Source of the DNA: Litomosoides sigmodontis
Lineage: Eukaryota > Nematoda > Chromadorea > Rhabditida > Onchocercidae
Direction: 5' to 3'
Assembly (NCBI GenBank): GCA_963070105.1
Contig: OY718805.1
Location: 3,344,001-3,408,000, forward strand
DNA: 64,000 nucleotides
In this document: positions 49,201 through 61,200 of the stretch, one piece after another
How the letters are laid out: each line of letters begins with the position of its first letter
Position numbering within the stretch: position 1 is the first letter of the stretch
The notes under the pieces: model-generated
Database searches by the model: none
What the model saw: only the letters and a program-made list of their open reading frames with translations
Told to the model about the DNA's origin: nothing
Translations under genes and position numbers: made by a program

Positions 49201-52200
49201 TTTTCCTTCAGAATCTGGATAACAAGTCTTTTTAAATTATTTCCCTTCTGAATGAAATATTTTACAACTTTTTGGGTAGAAATATCATTTTCATCACTCA
49301 TTTTTTCAAATTTTAGTTCTTTCTGGTGGTGCTGATACCGTAAGTAGGCGAAACCTTCGTAATGCACTTTCGGATCTGTTTCATTATTTACGTTATCCAG
49401 ATCTTCCTTCACGGTTCGTAACTGCAGTGTTTGGGTGGATCAGTGAATTGGTAAGTTTTATATTAAAAATGGTTTTCTCAAAACTCATATGTAGGGGATG
49501 AATTTTGCTTTTTATGTTAGAACTTTTAATTGATTTTTTTAATGTTCGGGATTCAGGTAGCTGTTCTTTTGAAAGCATGTACCTCCTATGACCAACAATA
49601 TTTGTTGTGTCAAGTGCTTCGTCTGGCTCCACCAGTATCACAGTGGGCAGCACCGTTACTACAATCATATGTCGAAATTGAAGGCATAAATGATCGTCCT
49701 ATTATAGATAATTATATAGTAATGATGAGCTTGCTGCTTTCATCTATACGGTGAGCATTAAATTTATGGATTCTTATTGAAGATTCTAGCGATTCTAATT
49801 CTGGATATATAAGACTTCCGGATATATGTCGCATTTAAATTGTTGTTATGCGTAGTTATTTTTATTGGTACAGGTCATACTTGTTCCGTCTGTTTTTAGC
49901 GGTCTACATTTGATAGGTATTGCGTTGAAACGATATAAATTAATTAAGGCTTGTAATTTTGAACTTCGATGAATCGTAATTAATGTATTGTAGAGGCCGC
50001 GAGAAATTTTTGCGACGTATAATGAATTTTGAAAATGAAAACAGTTGGATTGTTTTAGATGATGATGGAACCGAGGTAACTTTTGAACTTCGGCATAACT
50101 AATTAGTGAATGCTAATTCCAATAGTAGCTTGTATTGTTGATACTTTAACTGCAGCTGATTTCGATAGAGAATTTAATATACTTAGTTTTGAGTGATTAT
50201 GGTGATCTCAATGTCAGTTAATAGTTTCAAAAAATTGTCTAGATATTTGTGAAATATTACACTTTTTAGAAAGATGGATCTGCAGTGACCGTGAGTGAAA
50301 CTGATTTGATTGCATTTCTCAACCAGTTCAGTGCTGAAGCTGCTTTTGCTAAAGCAGTTCGGTATTTCGCTATTACACTGAGTAAGTCTGTGCCACTTAA
50401 ACTATGTCGTTTTAATTAATTATTCTGTCGTTTAATTTGTCTTGTAAATGTAATCTGCTGGTAAACTAATATGCTTTCTATATCAAATGTTTTCATTGAA
50501 CTATAATCCGCCTAAAATTTTCTAATTACTTTATTTTCATAATTTTTCTCAAGGATCGGATCCAATTAATCAGGCTTTAACTTTGATTGCTTTTGAATTG
50601 GTGCTCATCAAAATATTTAATGATGGCTTGTACGTCTATGGCACATCCAGCTATCGTCAATTTTGTAAACAAATTGGCTATGCGTTACGCCAAAGCGTAA
50701 TGTAATTTTTATTCAAGTAATTCGTAGTGTAACTTTTATTCAATATCGTGGTTTATATAATTTACTAAATATTTGTTTTCTCATGAAGAGATTCTCTTAA
50801 ATTCAAGTTAGGTCTGCAAAAGACTTAATTAATATTTCTCTACAATGTGAGATGTTTGTTGGATAGAACTACGAGGCAAAGCTTTCATATATGCTATATC
50901 TAGTTTTGCCAGTGGTTGTGTTGCGAACTCTTTGAAAGTTTATAACGGTAAATTTTTTAATGAATCATGTTTAGCATGCTATTTTCCCATTATAGTCACA
51001 AAAGACTTTGTTGGGATTAAAACATTGCAGATGTTCAGCAGAAATTTTAAAAGTTATCAAAGATGCGTTATCAGTTGCTGAAGCGGAAATAGTACAGAAA
51101 GAATTCGATCGCATTGTTCTCCATGCTGTGTATTATATCGTTAGCAAACAGAAGTATATTATTTTATGCATTATTAGGCATCTCTTATTTTTTCTTCCTA
51201 ACATCATATATTCACTTCGGCTAACTGAAGTACATATTGGCAGGATACTGATAATATATTTACTTATTTTCTACCAATTTTTAAAATTCGTTTTTACTTT
51301 TAAATCATTAAATGAATATCAGAATAATGAAAATGATTTTAGCCTTGGCCTCTTACAATTCGTGGTGGATTTGCCATATAATTTTGCAAGCGAAACATGT
51401 CGAATGCGTTGTCAAATATTGCTAAGGCGAAGAATGGCAGTAACGGTAGCAGAGCTATACGGAATATCAGACAAAGATTTACCTAATTTTGTTGGAAAGG
51501 GTATGATATTTGATTTTTTAGGTTTTTCTTACATAAAAAGAATGTGGCAAATGTGAAGCTTTGGGTAGAATAAAAGTTTTTCATTATTTATATTGTTTGG
51601 TTTTTTAAGCTGGCAGTTTGCTTGACAAATTACCGGATTTACCCAGTGACGACCGCGTTTATATGATATCGGCTCTAGCGTCCCTTATATCTGCATCTGA
51701 TTCAGATGTTGATTCGTTTACCGTTGAAATACTGAATGTGGGCCATTTTTTATTGATACTGCAATATTTCTTAGTTTTTACACTCTCCTCTCAAATTTGG
51801 TTTGATATCACTGTTATCAAACTTTTTTGCACTAGTTATAATTTCATTATTTTTTAAGTACACTCATATGAAATTGCCGTATAGCAGATGCAATATATTT
51901 GTAATTATTAATAACTACATGCATTTCCTTTTTCTGTAAGGTGTGCTTCCTTGATGTTTCTATGCGTGATCATTTTTACAAAGCTGGTGCTGAAGCTATT
52001 GCAATTCTCATCGATAAGCACCCATATACCCTTCGGAAGATATTGCTCTTCATTGACCGAAACCTCGATTCTTTAGACGAAGTTAGTAATTTTGCAACTA
52101 TATTTTTTAGTTTTGTGCTGATTGTTGCAGTATTCAGGACTAAGAAAAAATAATGGTGTAACCTTTTTATTACAGAGGGATTCAGCATTCGGTAATCACC

Positions 52201-55200
52201 GTTTTTCTCCTAAAATCGTAACGTTACTGTATTAGTTTTTCTCGGTAAGCTTAGGAATTCTACTTTTTTTGAATTTTCTCAATATTGCTAATCGCATACC
52301 ACATATGAATAGATCATCATTGCAATACTAAAGGGGGTGCAACGAAATTGAAATTCATTTTCAGTATGCAATAGAAATACTGTCAGTAGCACCTTTATCA
52401 AAATGTCGCTTGTCGGCAGATGATGTTGGCGTAATATGTGGAAAATGGTTAATCAACAGACCACCAAGTCACTCTGCATCCAGAATTGCGAGGCTAGCAT
52501 ATTAATAATTAACAGTGAAAGGATTACTGTCATACATTTGGAATTTCCAAGATTTGTCAAAGATTTCAACGTTCATTATGAACGGAAGTTTTTGTTTACT
52601 GGGTTTAACCGGAGCTAGTTAAGGCGTGTGCTGGGTTCTATGAACTGGGGAACTGATGAAGGTGGAAATCTTTGGCTGAAGCCCGAAGTACATATTGCTT
52701 GCGCCGACACTTTAATTAAAGGGCATATGGCTCAGTGCAAAGCAACTAATGGATTAATTTCGAAGTCCTGGAATAAAGTCGCTAAACTGGCATCGAAAGT
52801 ACCCGATTATGAGCATCAGTTTGATTCTTTCTGTTGGGATATTTTAGTACGCTTGAAATTACCACAGGTACTTATTTTAATGTTCCACATAGCAGCAAAA
52901 TCTGTTGAATTTCTTGGAGTTTTTAATAATGCAGTCTGTATTTGATAACCGGTATTTATAAATGCAAATGAAACCACTGTTGTAAAGCTTACATTTGGTT
53001 CTTTGTGAAAAGACCTAAAATCCTTAACATCAATGAACGTTAATAATTTAACTGAAAAACTTTTGAAATTAAAAATTTCATGTTACTTGTTCCACATTTC
53101 GTTCCACATTTCGTTTTTTTACTCATGTGATTATTCAGTTGCTTGCTACTTTCTAATAATATCAAATTGATAAGATTAGGCGTACAAAACTTTTTTTAGG
53201 CAGATACTTTAAATATCCATTCAGTCAACGATCTCGCTTCCTTCTACGTTTTTGTTATCCAACGATCATTATTAAGGTTGTGGTGATCCTTTGTTTCTTA
53301 TAGAACACGTAGGGCATTGCAAGGAATGTCTTATTATTTATTTCCACATTTCTTTTTTTTTAAAAAAAATCTCTTTTGACGACATTTTCGAAAGTTTTAA
53401 TCAGATAAAACAGCTTTTAGTGTCGATGAATTTTTATCGTCAGGCTTGTCACTGTGGTCACAACTTATTACATCTGGTTGCTATGTTGGATCGGTAGTGA
53501 TCCTTGCACGACTTATGTCATCATTTCCGGATGCAGTTACTACCTTAATTTCGCAAGAAATGTAATTCAAATTTAAATGCAGAGTTCTAATTTGTCATAA
53601 TCTTTTTTATTCAATTTTTTTAATATTGAAGTTTTAGAGTTAAATGTGGCTGTCAGTTTCTAAGATTTCCTTGCAGCTTCACGCAGTGTTTTGATCGATT
53701 ACTTCGGTGTGATTTGTCGTGTTATGCGATTCAACTTATTTCTGGCGCCGACAAATTTCCTGGTCCAACTATTCGGCTTTTAGGCTCGGCTATTGCGGTT
53801 CGTCTTCAATTCTTAAATTTATTAATTCTAATAGCTCTGAAAGAAGTAGGACTTCTGATTTTTTATTATGAAGCCCACAGTAACTAATTGAAATTCCCCG
53901 TGAGTCCAAATTTTGAACGCAGAATATTGATCTGAAATAAATTTCAGTACCATATAAATGAGAATTTTTCACCAGTACCGTTGAGAAGCTGGATACAACT
54001 GTTGTGTTGCAAAAGAACTACTCAGTGGAACAGCGACAAGTCTACACTTTATCTGCTAGGAATAGTGGTCCGTATAGCATTTGTAAGGGATCACACAGGG
54101 TTATTGGGTATTCCGGACTTACTTAAAACCAATTATGCTATTTTGTTGCAGGTAAAATTCTTTAGAAATTATCGTCAATTTTCAGAAATTATTTTTTCGT
54201 GAAAGATTTATGCTTCCAATTAAATTTGTTTTACAATCAAATTTCATTAGTACAATTGTATTCATCGCATATCCTTTTGTTTAATTCTTGGAATTGGATA
54301 CAGTCTGCGGTAGGATATTCGACTTTTTGATTTGAGGTGTTTGAAACATTTTCGTATTCTGAAACCGGGCTGACACTACTTCATCATTTACATTCGCAAC
54401 TTCAATTCAGCTTATTTTTGTAAAGTGAAGTTATAATTTCTGATTTACAGCAGTGGAAAGACGGATCAAAGGGTGTGCTATCGTGGTTTACAAGCGATGA
54501 TAGTATTCCTCCTATCATTGATTCAGCAAATTTGGGTGTTTCACCATGGGCATCCTTTGCACTATTATTAGCTGAACAGCAAAGTTATGAAGTCTTTTAT
54601 GAAACTTTGTACCAATCAATGAGCAAACATCCAAAGAATAGTTTGGATCTGTCCGTGAAGGTAATATGTAATACTTAAACGAGTGAGCTAATAATGATTT
54701 CATTTCTTGGACTTGTTAAATGAAATTCTAGTGTTATTTTTTAACAACTAATTAGTTAACAACTAGTTTAAATAATGATTAAGTAACGTAAACGATAATA
54801 TTTTCTAACATAAATTGATATGTTTATGTAATTACATAATTTAAATCTATAATCTTTTAAGCTGTTGTAAAATTTTTTCTTAATTCCTCATATTTTTACT
54901 TTATGGTTGGATTACTGTATTTCCACTTTTAGAAGGCAGCATCCAAGTCCCGTTTGAACATCCCAGTTGAACGGTTGCACTTTCACCGATGGTTACAATT
55001 TGCGTGCAGTGATAATATTAAAGAACATTCTGTCTTCCCATTTATTCTACAGAATTTGGCAATTCATTTATATGCACGTAAAGTGTATTGGGCGTAAGTA
55101 TCGATTTTGCTATTACGTTGTCTGGCATTCGTCATGCATCATCATACTGCTAATTAATCATTATGTGACGTATTAAGCACTATATAAATTTATTAAACAG

Positions 55201-58200
55201 TGAACAAATCCGAAGTCTAAAAAAAACGTATAATTCCATGAATTATTCATATTTCATTATTTGCTACGCATTTTTACTTTGATGTGAATATTTTTTAGGA
55301 CAAAATTTTGCTTCGGCAAGAAGTATCTCAGTAATTCATTCAGTCAATCTCTGGTTGAAGAATTGCGGGAAAAAATTTTACCGCGAATGGAACATAGCAG
55401 TGAAGCAAGTCTTTCTGTCTTTTATAAGGTAAAGTTGGTCGTTATTGCATTTTTCGAATTCAGCTTAATATTTTTATCATAACCTTGAAGTTATTTGTAG
55501 AATGTTTTGGTGGAATTGAATAAAATAAATATTTAGCGAGTTACTAATCCTTTGATTTCATAGTCTTCAATTCTGGACATGTGATTTGTTTAAACTGTTA
55601 GAAATATGACTTACAATATACGTCACAAGAGTTGAATAAAGTTGATAGTAATTGGGGGATGTGAATCAAATACTTTGAAAATAACGTAATTTGTGGAAGT
55701 CGATCATTGCTCTGGATATTCCGTTTTTCATGGAACGAATTACAGGAGGCGTTAATAAGTTTCAGTGACCACTCTAACGATGAACTACGCAAAATTTTTG
55801 ATGAAAAATTTTTTCCTGTATTTCAGGCGTTTGCTCAGTGGCTGTCGAATCCGGAAATCTGTAGTGCGTCATTTCATAATTTTAACAACTTATTACTGGG
55901 CCACTTATTGCAGTTTATTGCTGTGAATGATTTTGTTAGTTTTACATAAATTAAGCTATTCACAATTTTTTGCAAACTAATCCTATTACATTCGTAACAC
56001 ATTGGAGTCTAGTTTCATAGTACGTATGATTACCAACTACTTTCGTTTCAGCACCCTTGGTTGGAATATATAAATATAAATGAAATGAAAAAGAAAATCA
56101 ATAAGGAACAGAAGGTTTGCAAATTTTCATCCATTTGACATGTAAAAGTTTTTTTTTAATGAGAACATAGTTTGTTTTCCATTTCCTCTTGCTGAATGAG
56201 ACAAACAATGATTCATCCAAATTTCAGGTTAAAGTATTTTTAAAAAATAATATTAATTTTGCCTTGCAGCTATATATATTTGCATGTCACCTTGGATCAC
56301 TTGTGGTCAACCCTCCAGTACTCCGTGCTCGTAGCCTAACACAGCTGATAGCTCAATTCAGTAAACGTAATCAGGCATTACCTTTTCCAGTGATACCACA
56401 ACATTCCGCATTTCCGGAAGAAATCCCTTTCGACTTGTCTGTAGTATCAAATAGCCGTCATTTTCTTACGTCATACGCTTCACATTTAAAAGCAATCAAC
56501 GAAGCTGCTAGGTCTTTTTATGTGCTTCAAGATTAGATCTTTTTAAAAGATTTCTTTTTATTTGATTTACGAATTTTTGACAGGGAAATGTAACGAATTT
56601 TCAAATTCATTGGAGTAGTGATGTAATCGAGATATGGAATTTATGGTGCTGCGAACTATTTTTGTGAGAATTATAGGACATTTATTGCTGCAAACGATTA
56701 TATAGAAGTACTAGATGACAAGTACGTCGCTTTATATCCTGAGCTATATACTAAATCGTCAGCTGAACTAGCTATTGTGTTGAAATGTGGTACCGTCTTC
56801 GGTGGAAAATGTACTAATCCAACGACGTCTAAGGTATTCGTGGAAGCCAGTCAATATCAGGTATACTACTCATTTTCCATTGATATTTGATGATATTTCG
56901 TGCTGATTTTTTAAACTGATTTAAAATAGAAGAAATTCAAATTTCTTTATTTTAAATTTTCATGTGCGTTTTTTTCTAGACGTCAGTGGAGACCAAAATG
57001 AAGGTTAATCGTCAGAAAAGATCTGACAAATTGGCAAGCACCTTTTCCAAATTATTTGAGCAAACTTCGTTTCACTGCGCTAATTTGGAAAACATAGTGA
57101 CGTAAGTGATGAGGAATTTTCTGATCTATTTTCCTCACTTAGATCGACCCAATAGTCTCACCGTATCGCTTCACCGAATGAAATTAAAGTTTAAAGTGAT
57201 AGTGAGTTTACGAAATTAGAAATCCCAACTGTACTTTGTTGTATCGTCCAACTGGTTTGATATAATGCGATATCAATTAGGCAAATACCTGCGTATTTAT
57301 GGTTAAGAAATTAGGAATTAGCTACTTTAATTATAGGCACAGAAACCTATCAAAAGATTGGTTTTTTTTAGTAAAATGCTTAATTATATGGGAAATGTTG
57401 GCTCTCTCTCTGCAATGCACGCAGAGCTTTTGCGTAATGCAGGTTGCAAGCTGTTTTATCATTCCACTTCTTCCATCACCTCGTTAGAAATGATTTTCCC
57501 GGCAGCGGCAGATTCGTATGGATTCGTTTTGGCCAAACTTGGACAAGTTCGTTTTATTTAAATGACAGTTTTTCCTTTTATCTACTGAAGGAGATTGTGG
57601 TTTGAAAAGTTTGAGAATGAGGCATAATAAAATTTTACCAGCATTATATTTATTGCGCTTCCAAAAAATACGTTTAACATGACAAGTAAGATAGTCAGTA
57701 GAAAAATTTAATTTTAAAAAATTTTATGTGCTACTTGGACGAGAGCTTTTCTATAACGTTTCATTTGTTTTGCAGGCATTTATTGCTGATAACCCGCACG
57801 AGCAGAAAAAGTTAATGCGTGTTATCCTAAATGGTTCTCATTTAGCTCATCTTCTAATGCCATATTTCACCCCTCATTGTGTCCCAGCTGCTCACTTACT
57901 TGACTTATATACATCTTTAAGTAAAGCAGTCCGTGATCCAATCACATCGTCAGCTGCATTAGCTTTATTGTCACAACTAGATATCAAGAATGCTGGTGAT
58001 AAGTCAGTTTTTATTTTCTAAAAATTAAATTTTTAAAAATTTGAGATAAAATCAAAGCATGACTGTGTTGAATGAGGGATGCTGTCAAGTGGCTTATAAT
58101 TTTAGTTGTACAGTTTTATTCAATTTCTTTTTTTTCAATCTCGCTTTATTCAATCGTTTTATTCAATTTCTTTTTTTTCAATCTCGATTTATTCAATCGT

Positions 58201-61200
58201 TTTATTCAATTTCTTTTAAATTCTGCTTAAAAAAATTTTTCTTGACTTTTTTTACTGATGCAATCATACCACTTTCAATGCTGTCGTATTTCTCATTATT
58301 TCAAATTTAGGTTTACGACATATTTGTAACATATTCGTTTCAGATTACCGCCTCATCAGTTTTCACAACTTATGCCTGCTGCATTTGAAAACTTGATTTC
58401 AATATCAGATACTTCATTACCGTTGTATGATGTATGCGCAAAGCATTTTATCCACTCCGTATTTCATCAATTCCCGAGCAATTTTGTTGATGGCTTAAAG
58501 CTTTCACTTGCTGGTACAGATAATCATATAATAATTTTTCCCAAATTTTTTTTGCATCAAAATACAAAGTAACGCAATAATCATTTCGATTTCTAAAGAT
58601 AAGGGATACAAGATGTGTGTTTGTGATTAATGGTGCTCTAAATACTTTTTCTGCTTCGATGTTGGCATGTATCTCTTGTCTTATGTTATATTGCTGGTAT
58701 TGTTAATAGTAGTTAGGGGTGTGTAAGGAATTTATTTTGCTTCTCAACCAGGAGTAACTCTTTCAATTTCTAAAATACGCTCTTTAACGCCAATAATTTT
58801 ACTTATTATGTGCTTTAATTTTATTAAATTTCATAGAAAAGTCGTACAGATATAAAGACTTATTGTGTTTTTTCTAGCATGCGATACAAAAAGTACGCCA
58901 GCTTTTATATTTGATGAAATGATCAAAAAACTTGGTGCTGACAACATGGATGTAATGGATATACAACCAGAGTATATTATTGATATCGTAACTGTAAGTT
59001 TTATGTGTGACGGTTCTGAGATTTGATGTGCATTAAAATAGGTTTAAATTTAAACTTTATATATATATATATGTATACCGGTTACTTTATTGATCATATC
59101 AAATAATTTCTAAGGTGAACCAATTAATTTATCATTATCCCTCAAATTGTCAATGTGCTGATATTCATGTCTTGTATTGATGATTCTTTTTATGTAACAA
59201 GTAATTGAGCTATTCTAGGCATCTCTTGCAAGTGGAGCAATTGGTATACAATTTCAAAAGTCTAGGAATGAATTATCTACCAGATTGTACGGTGTTTGGG
59301 TTAATTATCTACCGAAAGTCTTACATTTGGTTCAGTTTTTCATATACAGCGCAGCATCTTTATCATTTGATTCTCAACAATCTACAGCGAAACTTGAATC
59401 AGGTTTTCTTCCTTTTTCTAACCACTTTTCTAACCACGATCTGTTTTTTTGTCAATATTTTAAGCCGTAATGGTTGATCGCATACTTGTGGAGATTTTAT
59501 TTGATTCATAAATAATGTCATTTTATATTTCATAACGTTAACTTAGAATACAGAGTTATTTAACAACTGTAGGTACTGACGTTACAAGAGTGTGATGCGG
59601 TACTGTTGCTGTAATTTATGTAATTTTTGTGTTAATTCAACTACGTCTTTTTCTGCATTTCCATATTAGTATTCATTGAGCTATATAATTTATTTTTCAC
59701 GGTTTTACTCATGCTTCTTTTTGCTACAAAATTGGTAAATTATTAAAATATTTTCAGAATTACGACAAGTGTTCGAAAATTGCATGCAGGTATTTGGCCC
59801 ACTTCTAGAACAGTTTGGTCCTGATCTTCCACCATGGAATCCAGATGATGCTGAGGGTGCTGCTGTTGTTCTGGATTATTTTGTATCGTTGATGGAACAG
59901 CTTCATCGGTTATACGACGCATACTTTCCGCTGGGTTCTGAAAATTTGATAACACTGTTTTGGCGTTACTATGCTGAGAAATTGGCGTCTTTTGCACGTG
60001 GTGGTTCTCACGTGCATCAAATTATTGTATGTTTATGGCATTAATACAATTTATTAGCGTAGAGCTTAGACTATAACTAGATTGGGACACTTTTCACTTT
60101 ATCAGTTCTATTAATATTATATACATGAAGTGTTAGAAAATGAATCGCATTATATCTTTTCATGAACTCGTTAACCTTATCCACTGCAAAACACTGTTCC
60201 AAATCGTTTGGAGATTGATATTATTCTCATTTATTTTGGTAATTAACGGTGGTAATCACACACTAAATTAAATTTTGTTACTGTAATTCATATCGTCAAA
60301 TTTTATCAACAGAGTGAAATTTTTGCAGGAAAGTCGTTTTATTAATATTCCTTGGCAGTTATTTTGGCCAACTTTATTTGATCTTTCGTCAATGAATAAA
60401 ATTATGACTGATGGCGCACCCGAAAGTGCTCCTTTCATTACTCAGATTGTTGTTCGCATTCCATGGCTTTCTCTGATACAGTATCAAGTGACTTATTTTT
60501 GTTGCTTTCCTTGTTTAGTTGTTTTATAATTCAAGAATTTACTTATTTCCATTCAATGTCATTGGACTATGGTCTCATTTTCCTACAGTACCGAACACAC
60601 AGTTTTGAGAATCAGTTGTCTTAAATCATAATTTTTAATGCTTTATTCCATCACGATGTTTTTGATTCTTACCTCTCCTATTTCATTAACGATTCAAAAC
60701 TATATTGAATTTCCAGGAACAACAACCCTTAGATGCGCATCGTGCTTTTTATTCATTATTATTTTCATTACTGGCAAGTTGTATCAGTCGGTCATCCAAC
60801 TATACAGTTAGTAAACTACACATATTTTTTTAAAAGCGTGTTAATTCTTCAATGAATTCTGGTAATTGTAATTTTGACAGTTCATTTTTTATAACTTTTT
60901 TTGGTATTGAATTTAGAAGACGGAAGAAGTCACACGTATCTCATCTTATGAAATGAAAATGTAATTTGAAGTGAATAGACTAGTTTGCTATTGCTAAGTC
61001 ACTAAAGCTCTAGAGAAAGGTGATTTGTTTTGCAAGTAGAGAGACTACGAGAGTTTATGCGCTGTTTGTTTCTATGATAGCGAATATTGCAGATTTGCCG
61101 TGCTTCGTTACCGAAATTAATCAACTCATTGGGACCATTTCCATGGCATTTAATTGATTTGGAACAACTTAATATTATTTCGTCGCGTATTGCATCCAAC

